Positions 1 through 6,773 of a DNA stretch of 11,315 nt are shown here, piece after piece. The position numbers were made by a program, and so were the translations under genes. The notes under the pieces are model-generated. The model had not been told where the DNA came from and made no database searches. It saw nothing but the letters and a program-made list of their open reading frames with translations. Source of the stretch: Cyanobacteria bacterium UBA11370 (lineage in GTDB: Bacteria; Cyanobacteriota; Cyanobacteriia; Cyanobacteriales; Coleofasciculaceae); assembly GCA_003486645.1 (NCBI GenBank), contig DNGI01000013.1:5886-17200 (forward strand). The letters run 5' to 3'. Numbering within the stretch: position 1 is the stretch's first letter; every line of letters starts with the position of its first letter.

Positions 1-21
1 TTTGTTGTTTGTTGTTTGTTT
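1..21. repeat. TTTGTTG heptanucleotide repeat, cut by window edge
   Basis: Three 7-nt units (TTTGTTG, TTTGTTG, TTTGTTT) start at the first base, so the array probably continues outside the window. The unit is the reverse complement of CAACAAA, which occurs at 176-182 at the end of the next array. The two arrays therefore lie in inverted orientation about 50 nt apart. Confidence 0.55.
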
Positions 22-70
22 TTAGTGATTAGCAAACACCACTAGTCTGTAGTGAAGAACTAAAAAATTA

Positions 71-181
71 CAACCAACAACTAACAACCAATAACCAATA
101 ACCAATAACCAACAACCAACAACCAATAACCAACAACTAACAACCAATAACCAACAACCAACAACCAATAACCAACAACAA
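71..181. repeat. Heptanucleotide tandem repeat (YAACYAA)n, STRR type
   Basis: Fifteen consecutive 7-nt units fill 71-175: CAACCAA, TAACCAA and CAACTAA in mixed order. A degenerate unit follows and leads into the start codon at 182. Short tandemly repeated heptamers (STRR) are known in filamentous cyanobacteria. The tract is purine/pyrimidine mixed but has no G, so it offers no Shine-Dalgarno sequence. It also holds no ATG, GTG or TTG, so translation of the next gene cannot begin inside it. Read on the minus strand it gives a low-complexity Trp/Leu/Val peptide that I do not accept as a gene. Confidence 0.9.
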
Positions 182-913
182 ATGACCAATGACTCTCCCT
201 TATTACAAGTTGCAAAAGTGTATGCAGGATATATTAAAGACCTCAATATTCTGCAAGGTGTCAATTTTCAAATTAATTCCGGTGAATTGGTAGCAGTAAT
301 TGGTCCAAATGGGGCGGGGAAATCAACCCTGGCTAAAACCATTTTTGGGCTGTTAACTCCCAATCAAGGTAAAATTACGTTTAAAGGTAAGGACATTACC
401 CATTTAAAGTCGGATCAAATTGTACAACGTGGGATGTGTTATGTTCCCCAAATTGCTAATGTTTTTCCCTCTCTTTCAATAGAAGAAAATCTGGAAATGG
501 GGGCATTTATTCGTAATGATTCATTAAAACCCCTGAAAGATAAAATTTTTACAATGTTCCCTAGACTTGCTGACAGACGACATCAACGTGCAGGGACGCT
601 TTCTGGAGGAGAACGCCAGATGTTAGCAATGGGACGGGCGTTAATGTTAGACCCTGATTTATTATTATTAGATGAACCTTCAGCGGCGTTATCTCCGATC
701 TTAGTAAATAGTGTATTTGAACAAATTAAAGCCATTAATCAAACAGGTAAAGCGATAGTTTTAGTTGAACAAAATGCACGGAAAGCATTAGCCATGGCAG
801 ATCGAGGATATGTGTTGGAAGCCGGACGCGATCGCTTTTCTGGCCCAGGTCAAGACTTGCTGAATGACCCGCAGGTGGGAGAATTATATCTGGGAGCGAG
901 TCGGCTGCATTAA
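182..913 (+). CDS. Branched-chain/neutral amino acid ABC transporter ATPase (LivF/NatE type)
   Basis: This is a 243-residue ABC ATPase, the normal length for the LivF family. It hydrolyses ATP on the cytoplasmic face to power uptake by an inner-membrane permease pair fed by a periplasmic binding protein. Visible motifs are Walker A GPNGAGKST (41-49), Q-loop Gln90 in YVPQ, signature LSGGE (140-144) and Walker B LLLDEP (161-166, Asp164/Glu165). The switch-loop position reads VEQNA (195-199) instead of carrying His, as is usual for LivF. The LivF-like C-terminus (DRGYVLEAG, then a YLGA end) fits cyanobacterial NatE of the N-I neutral amino acid system, but UrtE and other LivF paralogues are similar, so no symbol is given. 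ATG 182 is the first possible start: an in-frame TAA lies at 92-94 and the repeat between has no start codon. No Shine-Dalgarno is visible. No permease gene is present downstream. Confidence 0.92.
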   Translation: MTNDSPLLQVAKVYAGYIKDLNILQGVNFQINSGELVAVIGPNGAGKSTLAKTIFGLLTPNQGKITFKGKDITHLKSDQIVQRGMCYVPQIANVFPSLSIEENLEMGAFIRNDSLKPLKDKIFTMFPRLADRRHQRAGTLSGGERQMLAMGRALMLDPDLLLLDEPSAALSPILVNSVFEQIKAINQTGKAIVLVEQNARKALAMADRGYVLEAGRDRFSGPGQDLLNDPQVGELYLGASRLH

Positions 914-940
914 AGGGCTTAAAATTAGACTTCTTGCTTG

Positions 941-985
941 CATAGGACTTACGCAGGAACTCTATATGTAGCAGGGCTGTTTCAT
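941..985. repeat. Possible dispersed intergenic repeat (AGGACTTACGCA motif)
   Basis: The stretch after the ABC gene contains CATAGGACTTACGCAGGAAC (941-960). I recall the core GGACTTACGCA as recurrent in cyanobacterial spacers, sometimes at element ends. There is only one copy here and no inverted partner in the window, so its repeat status rests on memory, not on the sequence. The rest of the 914-1153 spacer shows no clear terminator or promoter. Confidence 0.25.
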
Positions 986-1153
986 TCTTAAAATTTGCTC
1001 AACCTAGAAAGCTTACTGTGAGCGATTTTTAGCTTCTTTATATATAAGATTGGTATAGGTAAACTTTTGCAACAAATCTAGATAAACTAGCGAAAATCCT
1101 AGTCTAAAGGCTTAGTATCTAACAAACGTTTTCATTGTTCTGAAACTAAGACT

Positions 1154-3982
1154 ATGAAAAAACTCATTCATACCCTAGGTAGTGCCATCTTTTGGCTCTG
1201 GAATCTTGCGTTTCTACTCGTTGTGTATGCGGGGATATTGCCAGAAATTGGGGTTGGATTAGTCAGGGCTATCTTCCATGGCGAAATTGAGAGTGAATTC
1301 CTCATCCCCTTAGTTGGTTTGATTGCGGTGCCAACAGGTTGTACTTTGATTGGAGGGTGGTGTCTGCGTAAACGACCCGCAGAGTTAATGCGTCTGTTTT
1401 ATGGTGTAGAAGCTCCCTTATTCGCCTTTTGCTTAGTTCGCTTGTTCGTACTGCGAGAACTGACTCCGGCTAGCACGCTGCTTCTAGGAACAATAGTTGT
1501 CTGTATTATTGCATTTCTATTCGATGTGCTACACGGTTATGCAGAGCGAAATCGAGCCGTGGCATGGTTACAATTAATTGCTCACAGTTTGATGCTGTTC
1601 GTGGGTATCTATGCAGGAGTATTGTTGCTGTTTTATGCCATACCTGCTGCTGCTGCTCTCATACTCGAATTCTTCTCATTTCGTTGGGTAGAGCAGCTTT
1701 GGTGGATGTTGACTTATGACTGGCGTGCTGCTTTTTGGTGGATTCCAGTTTCCTTTATCTTATTTGGATTTAGCTGTACCCTTTTAGTTGGGATGCCCTC
1801 AGTCTTGGCAGTTTTATACATTGAATCTGCACGTTATATCTTACATCGTTTCGCTTCCCAGTATGGGCAAAAGCGCACAATCCAAGGTATTTTAGCGGTG
1901 ATTAGTGCCTGGATAATTCTATTTATTTCTTTTCAACAACAACCCCAAATTAAAGCATTTAAACTGCTAGCAAGTCCAGCCAAAAATGACAGCGAAAGAC
2001 AGGAACTTTTGGCGAAATCAGAAATAGTTCGTACAGGATTACTAAATGCCTACTTATCCTCTTATCGGTATGTCAGCCCTATCAAAGAGAATGACCATAT
2101 CTTTGCCATGTACAGTAGCATCTTTGGTATGCCAGAATCCGTATGCCAGTTTTTACAAGATAGCTACAATACTCTGATGTCGCCATTTTTGTACAATGGC
2201 TCCCGTTCAGATAGCGAAAAAGCCGAAAAACTCTACGCCCAATTCTTTGACGCACCGATTCAAAAAGCCGAGCGGAATGCAGTTCAACGTGCCTTACAAT
2301 CAACGGCAATTTTAGATGAAGCCAAGGCAGGAGTTCTCAATATTAACCAGAAAAAAGTATGGCTGCGATCGCAAAACCTTACCCTACAAGAACACGGAGA
2401 TTGGGCAGAGGTAGAACTCTACGAAGTGTATAAGAACAAAACCAATGATGTTGAGGAAATTCTCTACTATTTTTCTTTACCAGAAAGTGCCACTATTACA
2501 GGTGTATGGTTAGGTGATAGCGATAACCGAGATCAGCGTTTCGCCTTTAAAGTTTCACCGCGCGGTGCCGCTCAAAAGGTCTACAATTCACAAGTAAGGC
2601 GAGAACGCCCTGTCGATCCAGCACTCCTCGAACAGGTAGGGCCACGTCTTTATCGTTTAAGAGCATTTCCGGTTCCTGCTAAATTAGCATCTTGGGAGCG
2701 AAATAATGCACCTCAATTGCACCTCTGGCTAACTTACAAAGTTATGCGACAAAAAGAGGGATGGGCACTGCCTCAATTAGGAGAAAAACGCAATATCTTT
2801 TGGACAAAAGATACCAAACGAATCTATGTAAAACAAGGCGTACAAAGTTCTCACGATAACTGGCTTCCCTCATTTTTACCAGCAACAGAACCGCAGTTAC
2901 CCACAGTCCATCAAGTTAATTTTTCAGATGGTTATCAGATCACAGCCAAGCCCTTAGTTGAAAACGATTATTCCTTACCCCAAGGGAAAAGATTTGCTGT
3001 TGTTGTTGATAGTTCCCGCAGTATGGAAAAACATACCAAGGAACTGAAAGAGACATTTAATTGGTTAAAAAAACATGGCTTTGCTGATAATAATTTTGCG
3101 AATAATGATGCTGATTTGTATGTCACTGCTTCTTCAGGTACTCAACCAAAACGTATTGATGATATCCGAACATTTAATGTGGCAAAGATAACGTTTTATG
3201 GGACTCTCCAACATAAGGAAATGTTGCGGCAGTTTATACAATTACGAGGCGATACTCCCTACGACGGCCTTTTAGTGGTAACGGATGAAGGAAGTTATGA
3301 ATTATCGGATAACAGCCAAGATGTTCCCGCTATGCCTGCACCCTTATGGATGGTGCATCTGGGCGCACTGCCACCTGCTTATGATGATGCCACTTTAAAA
3401 GCAATTCAGGATAGCCGTGGAGGAGTCTCTACCGAACTTCCAACAGTTTTGCAGCGACTAGCAACGCAGGCGGCATTAGGGTCATCTGTGGTAAATGTAG
3501 TGGATGGATATGCTTGGTCAATGGAAAAAACTGAGATCGAAAATGAGCCTTTAAATCAGGAAACTAATACCAATCAAAGCTCAAAACTAAACACTCAAAA
3601 CTCAGAATTTAATAGCGGTTTTGAGCCATTTGCAGCACGACAGTTAGTGACAGGATTGAGTAAGGAAATAGAAGAAAACCAAGTCACTCAACTGGATGCC
3701 ATTCATGCGATCGCCAAAACCTATAAAATTGTCACGCCCTATTCATCTATGATCGTTCTTGTTAATGATGAGCAACGAGAGGCACTTCGTAAAGCCGAAG
3801 CCGAAAAAGACCGTTTTGACCGGAAAGTGGAAGATGGGAAAGAGCGACTCAATCAACCGGACAATCCGATGAACAACGCCAGTATCCCTGAACCGAGAAT
3901 GGTTTTGGGTTTGGTTGCGATCGCATTTATTCTAATTGTCACCCGTCAGCGATCTAAGAAGGCAGAAGCGGAATTGATGTAG
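1154..3982 (+). CDS. PEP-CTERM family polytopic membrane protein with VIT and vWA domains
   Basis: This 942-residue protein has four parts. Residues 1-260 hold about seven or eight hydrophobic membrane segments. Residues 390-530 resemble a VIT (inter-alpha-trypsin) domain, with the pattern of a strand-rich stretch, FSLPESATITGVWLG, then a KVYNSQVRRE...LLEQVGPRLYRLRAFPVP run. Residues 611-770 form a von Willebrand A domain with a MIDAS-like DSSRS (619-623) and VVTDE (708-712). VTPYSSM (859-865) matches the conserved motif after vWA in VIT-vWA proteins. The C-terminus has the PEP-CTERM layout: Pro912-Glu913-Pro914, a hydrophobic helix, then RQRSKK. The whole matches what I recall as the TIGR02921 PEP-CTERM integral membrane family of cyanobacteria, function unknown. 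PEP-CTERM tails are proposed exosortase sorting signals; no exosortase is in the window. The vWA domain probably faces outward (inference). ATG 1154 starts directly before the first membrane segment, without an evident Shine-Dalgarno. Confidence 0.9.
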   Translation: MKKLIHTLGSAIFWLWNLAFLLVVYAGILPEIGVGLVRAIFHGEIESEFLIPLVGLIAVPTGCTLIGGWCLRKRPAELMRLFYGVEAPLFAFCLVRLFVLRELTPASTLLLGTIVVCIIAFLFDVLHGYAERNRAVAWLQLIAHSLMLFVGIYAGVLLLFYAIPAAAALILEFFSFRWVEQLWWMLTYDWRAAFWWIPVSFILFGFSCTLLVGMPSVLAVLYIESARYILHRFASQYGQKRTIQGILAVISAWIILFISFQQQPQIKAFKLLASPAKNDSERQELLAKSEIVRTGLLNAYLSSYRYVSPIKENDHIFAMYSSIFGMPESVCQFLQDSYNTLMSPFLYNGSRSDSEKAEKLYAQFFDAPIQKAERNAVQRALQSTAILDEAKAGVLNINQKKVWLRSQNLTLQEHGDWAEVELYEVYKNKTNDVEEILYYFSLPESATITGVWLGDSDNRDQRFAFKVSPRGAAQKVYNSQVRRERPVDPALLEQVGPRLYRLRAFPVPAKLASWERNNAPQLHLWLTYKVMRQKEGWALPQLGEKRNIFWTKDTKRIYVKQGVQSSHDNWLPSFLPATEPQLPTVHQVNFSDGYQITAKPLVENDYSLPQGKRFAVVVDSSRSMEKHTKELKETFNWLKKHGFADNNFANNDADLYVTASSGTQPKRIDDIRTFNVAKITFYGTLQHKEMLRQFIQLRGDTPYDGLLVVTDEGSYELSDNSQDVPAMPAPLWMVHLGALPPAYDDATLKAIQDSRGGVSTELPTVLQRLATQAALGSSVVNVVDGYAWSMEKTEIENEPLNQETNTNQSSKLNTQNSEFNSGFEPFAARQLVTGLSKEIEENQVTQLDAIHAIAKTYKIVTPYSSMIVLVNDEQREALRKAEAEKDRFDRKVEDGKERLNQPDNPMNNASIPEPRMVLGLVAIAFILIVTRQRSKKAEAELM
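3884..3961 (+). other. PEP-CTERM sorting signal (coding region)
   Basis: Codons 911-936 encode the tripartite signal: IPEP, a hydrophobic segment of about 16 residues (MVLGLVAIAFILIV) and the basic cluster RQRSKK. In this class of signals an exosortase is thought to process the protein at the PEP motif. It is unusual for such a signal to end a protein that already has many membrane helices. Confidence 0.8.
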
Positions 3983-4102
3983 CCGAAACAGAAATTGAAC
4001 GCTCAAAAAAAACAGAAAAAATACAGAAACAGCCTGTGGGATTGAGTCTCGGAACATACAACCAGTTCGGTGCTTTTAGCACTAATTGATCATTAGTCGT
4101 TC

Positions 4103-4130
4103 GATTTTGGATTTTAGATCTTGGATTTGG
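4103..4130. repeat. Heptanucleotide repeat (GATTTTR)4
   Basis: Four 7-nt units lie in tandem: GATTTTG, GATTTTA, GATCTTG and GATTTGG. The unit differs in sequence from the array at 71-181 but shares its 7-nt period, as in cyanobacterial STRR families. Confidence 0.7.
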
Positions 4131-4194
4131 AATTGATCAGTAAGAAGTCAGGGGTTAGGATAGCAGTCCTAAATGAGATACGAACACCTCTCTC

Positions 4195-4233
4195 TTGTCC
4201 CCCTTGTCCTCCTTGTCTCCCTTGTCTTTCTTG
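4195..4233. repeat. 9-nt tandem repeat (TTGTCYYCC)4
   Basis: Four 9-nt units run in tandem: TTGTCCCCC, TTGTCCTCC, TTGTCTCCC and TTGTCTTTC, followed by a partial TTG. The same unit recurs at 6375-6428 (opposite orientation), 6475-6519 and 8414-8440. Confidence 0.85.
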
Positions 4234-4307
4234 CTGAGTTTTGCATACAGCTACCCCAAGGATCAGTTATCGTAGTGAGTAAGCTAGCACGATAGGGATG
4301 GCTTGCC

Positions 4308-6071
4308 ATGAGAAAGTTTTTATTACTGTGTTTGTTTGTATTAACCCTGGGATTTGCCCTATTTAACTTTAAAGGTTTGGCAAATCAAGGCGAATATCAA
4401 TCGATTGTGCTGGATTTCCGCGAAGATATCCCAGCCTCTCAGATTACCGAAGAAGTAAACGCGATCGCGCAAAAATACGGCGTTACTCCTCGACTCAATA
4501 GTGAATTTTCTGCTGCTGACAATGTATATATTCTGGAAGGAGACAAGCAATTACTGACTAATCTCAAAAAATCACAACTCTCCAAGGAAACGGAATTTAT
4601 TGAACCTAACTACATCTACAATGCCTTTTTCCTACCTAATGACCCTGAATACAGCCAGCAGTGGAACCTGCGGAGTATTAATGTAGAATCAGCGTGGGAT
4701 GAAACGAGGGGAAATGGCGTTACGGTAGCGGTAATTGATACAGGAATTAGCCGCGTTCCTGATTTACAAGATACCCAGTTTGTTGAAGGGTATGACTTTG
4801 TTAATGATAAAGTCGATGCCTCTGATGATAACGGACATGGTACTCACGTTGCTGGTACTGTTGCTCAATCAACTAATAATGGTTATGGAGTTGCTGGAGT
4901 CGCTTACGAAGCTAAATTAATGCCATTAAAGGTATTAAGTGCTGGGGGCGGTGGTACGATTTCAGATATCGCAGAATCCATTAAATTTGCTGCTGATAAC
5001 GGTGCTGATGTGATCAACATGAGTCTCGGTGGTGGTGGTGAAAGTAAACTGATGTCAGAAGCGATTGATTATGCCTTTAACAAAGGTGTTGTCATTATCG
5101 CAGCAGCAGGGAATGCTAACCAAAATTCTGCCTCTTATCCCGCCCGTTATCCGAATGTGATTGGGGTTTCCGCATTAGATTCAGCAGGGGTAAAAGCGCC
5201 GTATTCTAACTTTGGTGCTGGCGTAGATATCTCTGCTCCTGGTGGTAGTGAAGCGGGTAAGATTTTACAAGAAACTATCAATCCTCAAACAGGTACATCA
5301 ACCTTTGCAGGATACCAAGGGACTAGTATGGCATCGCCTCACGTTGCTGGTGTAGCGGCGTTAGTTAAAGCCAGTGGTATTAGCGATCCGGATGAAGTAT
5401 TTAGCGTTCTCCAACAGTCTAGCCGCCGTATTGAAGATGATCCTCTCAACCACTTTGGTGCGGGACAATTAGATGCGTCTGCTGCGGTAAAATTGGCGAC
5501 AAAAGGTTCAATTACTTTCCGTGATTTCTTCCGTTGGTTGCGCGAAAATGGCTATTTGAATCTGAAGTTCTGGTTTGATGGTGGTGCTGTTGCACTATTA
5601 CCCAAGGTTCTGATGGTTTTGGGTTCCTATCTATTAGCCTGGTTCTTACGCAATTATCTACCCTTTGGTTGGAGTTTGACCAGTGGGTTAGTTGCAGGGA
5701 GTTCGGGATTGTTTTTCCTACGGGGTTTGTATGTGTTTGATTTACCTCAATGGCCTTTCCGAGTGATGGGAAGTTCGATTCCAGAATTGGGGACAGCCAT
5801 TCAAAGTAGCACCTTGTTAAATCCCATTTTTGCCAGTGTGTTGATTCCGTTTATATTAGTGCTGTTATTCCTCGGACATCGACAATGGAAATGGGTTGCC
5901 ATTGGGTCAGCTTTGGGTGTGGCAAGTTGTTTGGCAATTAGTGCAGTAATGTCTCCTAGCCTATTGTGGTTAGGTAGTGGTATTGTCGCTCGTTTGTTCT
6001 TAGGAGTGAATGCGATTCTCTGCTTTGGACTTGCGTATTTAGCTAGTAAAGGTGAGGGGAAATTTGCATGA
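4308..6071 (+). CDS. Membrane-anchored S8 (subtilisin-like) serine protease
   Basis: This 587-residue protein begins with a signal-peptide-like segment (MRKFLLLCLFVLTLGFALF). Residues about 30-107 look like a fervidolysin-type propeptide that ends in FIEPNYIY. The catalytic domain spans about 115-395 with an intact S8 set: Asp144 (VAVIDTG), His177 (GHGTHVAG), oxyanion Asn269 (AAAGN) and Ser340 (GTSMASPHVAG). After a short amphipathic stretch (RDFFRWLRENGYLNLKFW), residues 426-580 contain about five hydrophobic segments, where most secreted subtilases simply end or carry beta-rich domains. I infer an extracytoplasmic protease held by a polytopic C-terminal domain; its substrate is unknown. ATG 4308 has a weak AGGGA 9 nt upstream, and an ATG at 4298 is out of frame. 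The last four bases overlap the start of the next gene (ATGA), which indicates co-translation. Confidence 0.92.
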   Translation: MRKFLLLCLFVLTLGFALFNFKGLANQGEYQSIVLDFREDIPASQITEEVNAIAQKYGVTPRLNSEFSAADNVYILEGDKQLLTNLKKSQLSKETEFIEPNYIYNAFFLPNDPEYSQQWNLRSINVESAWDETRGNGVTVAVIDTGISRVPDLQDTQFVEGYDFVNDKVDASDDNGHGTHVAGTVAQSTNNGYGVAGVAYEAKLMPLKVLSAGGGGTISDIAESIKFAADNGADVINMSLGGGGESKLMSEAIDYAFNKGVVIIAAAGNANQNSASYPARYPNVIGVSALDSAGVKAPYSNFGAGVDISAPGGSEAGKILQETINPQTGTSTFAGYQGTSMASPHVAGVAALVKASGISDPDEVFSVLQQSSRRIEDDPLNHFGAGQLDASAAVKLATKGSITFRDFFRWLRENGYLNLKFWFDGGAVALLPKVLMVLGSYLLAWFLRNYLPFGWSLTSGLVAGSSGLFFLRGLYVFDLPQWPFRVMGSSIPELGTAIQSSTLLNPIFASVLIPFILVLLFLGHRQWKWVAIGSALGVASCLAISAVMSPSLLWLGSGIVARLFLGVNAILCFGLAYLASKGEGKFA

Positions 6072-6292
6072 GTATTAAGGTTACTGGCGTTATCGAACGT
6101 AAAGATATCGGGACTGGTGCTTGGGCATTAGTTGCAGAGTCTGGAGAAACCTATGAACTTCAAAATCCTCCCTCTCAGTTACAACAAAATAACCTAAAAG
6201 TGAAGGTTAAAGGAGAGGTGCAAGAGGATGTAATGACCTTAGCCATGATTGGCCCAGTACTGGATGTGAAATCGTTTGAAGTTCTGGATTAA
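6068..6292 (+). CDS. Small conserved-looking protein, protease partner candidate
   Basis: This 74-residue soluble protein has no signal peptide or membrane segment. Its ATG overlaps the protease TGA by four bases, so the pair is probably translationally coupled. The composition suggests a small beta-barrel: alternating hydrophobic strands (IKVTGVIERKDI, AWALVAES, YEL, LKVKVKGEV, MTLAMIG, VLDVKSFEVL). An OB-like fold is possible, but I cannot assign a family. The in-phase overlap, strand-like periodicity and absence of low-complexity sequence argue that it is a real gene. It is predicted to be cytoplasmic, while the protease domain next to it is predicted to be outside, so any contact would be with the membrane domain (inference). 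Confidence 0.8.
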   Translation: MSIKVTGVIERKDIGTGAWALVAESGETYELQNPPSQLQQNNLKVKVKGEVQEDVMTLAMIGPVLDVKSFEVLD

Positions 6293-6309
6293 GTAGTCAA
6301 TTAACATAC

Positions 6310-6332
6310 AGGGTAGGTATAACACCTGCCCT
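6310..6332 (+). terminator. Hairpin after the protease operon
   Basis: AGGGTAGGT (6310-6318) pairs with ACCTGCCCT (6324-6332) over 9 bp, including one G-T wobble, around the loop ATAAC. It begins 18 nt after the stop codon at 6292. No T-run follows (ATCTATAG), so it is either an atypical terminator or an mRNA 3'-end stabilising hairpin. Confidence 0.5.
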
Positions 6333-6374
6333 ATCTATAGCGAGTCTATTTGATTCGTGAACAAGGAGAGACTT

Positions 6375-6428
6375 GGGGGACAGGGGGGACAAGGGAGAGA
6401 GGGGGGACAAGGGGGATAAGGAGGGGAG
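6375..6428. repeat. 9-nt tandem repeat, G-rich orientation
   Basis: Six 9-nt units in register: GGGGGACAG, GGGGGACAA, GGGAGAGAG, GGGGGACAA, GGGGGATAA and GGAGGGGAG. This is the reverse complement of the TTGTCYYCC family found elsewhere in the window. Confidence 0.8.
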
Positions 6429-6474
6429 CATCCCATTGCAAGCAAATATATTTTTCTTGTCAGTACTATCCCCC

Positions 6475-6519
6475 TTGTCTTCCTTGTCTTCCTTGTCTTC
6501 CTTGTCTCCCTTGTCCTTT
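6475..6519. repeat. 9-nt tandem repeat, C-rich orientation
   Basis: Five 9-nt units: three identical TTGTCTTCC, then TTGTCTCCC and TTGTCCTTT. It forms the right arm facing the G-rich array at 6375-6428. Confidence 0.85.
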
Positions 6520-6606
6520 CTTAAAAGTATTGCGTGCAAATTTGGGATGCACCCGATAAGGAAAGACTTGGGGGAGGTGTTTTGCAAATTATTTAGACTG
6601 GCTATA

Positions 6607-6702
6607 TTAATCCAATGACTCTGGCAACCAGTCTTCTGCCAAGACTAAATTAATATCATAGGGACACTTCTCTGGAAAAGCAGTTTGCCTCTTCTGTTCC
6701 AT
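6607..6702 (-). pseudogene. Probable C-terminal remnant of a DUF29-family protein
   Basis: Minus-strand codons from ATG (6702-6700) to TAA (6609-6607) give 31 residues containing FPEKCPYDINLVL and ending EDWLPESLD. This follows the pattern I know from DUF29 C-termini in cyanobacteria (FPxxCPY/F, then a D-[FYW]-LPE end). DUF29 proteins are usually about 140-150 residues. Here the frame extends upstream only to a stop at 6747-6745, with sequence (LLYEIGLSKSGNVS) that I do not recognise as DUF29. So this is most likely the surviving tail of a truncated gene. It lies downstream of and codirectional with the Uma2 gene. A tiny functional ORF cannot be excluded. Confidence 0.55.
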
Positions 6703-6773
6703 TGATACATTACCACTTTTACTTAATCCTATCTCATACAATAATTACCCATCTATTGATATAAGAATGGATG

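Larger units (their letters stand above)
3983..4307. other. Repeat-bearing spacer, no gene
   Basis: No start-to-stop gene is supported in this 325-nt spacer. It opens with a reading frame out of phase with the preceding gene (3982-4089, see findings). Two small inverted repeats follow: ACTAAT/ATTAGT at 4081-4086 and 4092-4097, and TTAGGA/TCCTAA at 4155-4160 and 4167-4172. Neither has a T-tract, so neither is a convincing intrinsic terminator. Two tandem repeats (4103-4130 and 4195-4233) are listed separately. A weak AGGGA lies 9 nt before the protease ATG. Confidence 0.7.
6363..6575. repeat. Composite inverted-repeat locus
   Basis: Three layers can be seen. An 18-nt direct repeat, AAGGARAGACTTGGGGGA, lies at both ends (6363-6380 and 6558-6575, 17/18 identical). 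Inside, 9-nt arrays face each other: G-rich at 6375-6428 and C-rich at 6475-6519, with perfect pairings GACAAGGGGGAT/ATCCCCCTTGTC (6406-6417 with 6468-6479) and GACAAGGGAGA/TCTCCCTTGTC (6388-6398 with 6505-6515). A third pair, GGGAGCATCCCA (6424-6435) and TGGGATGCACCC (6543-6554), is inverted with 11/12 matches. RNA from this locus could form a long imperfect hairpin. Confidence 0.75.
6293..6773. other. Long spacer with repeat locus and gene remnant
   Basis: This 481-nt stretch contains no intact gene that I accept. From left to right it holds the hairpin at 6310-6332, the composite repeat at 6363-6575 and a minus-strand frame resembling a DUF29 C-terminus at 6607-6702. Plus-strand frames through the repeats give Gly-Asp-Lys-rich and Ser-Leu-Pro-rich peptides, which are translation artefacts of the 9-nt units. 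Confidence 0.7.

Noticed and set aside
22..264. Minus-strand frame encoding a Trp-Leu-Leu-Val-Val repeat peptide
   Set aside because: It is the translation of the heptamer array and overlaps the start of the ABC ATPase gene; low complexity only.
1026..1095. Promoter for the PEP-CTERM gene (TATATAAGAT, TTGGTA, TTGCAA words)
   Set aside because: No pair of -35 and -10 elements had acceptable spacing and match.
4735..4920. Leu/Met-rich plus-strand frame inside the protease gene
   Set aside because: It lies wholly within the catalytic domain of the S8 protease in another frame.
6297..6618. Collagen-like Gly-Asp-Lys and Ser-Leu-Pro repeat frames on both strands
   Set aside because: They follow the 9-nt tandem repeat in several frames at once and have no non-repetitive conserved part.
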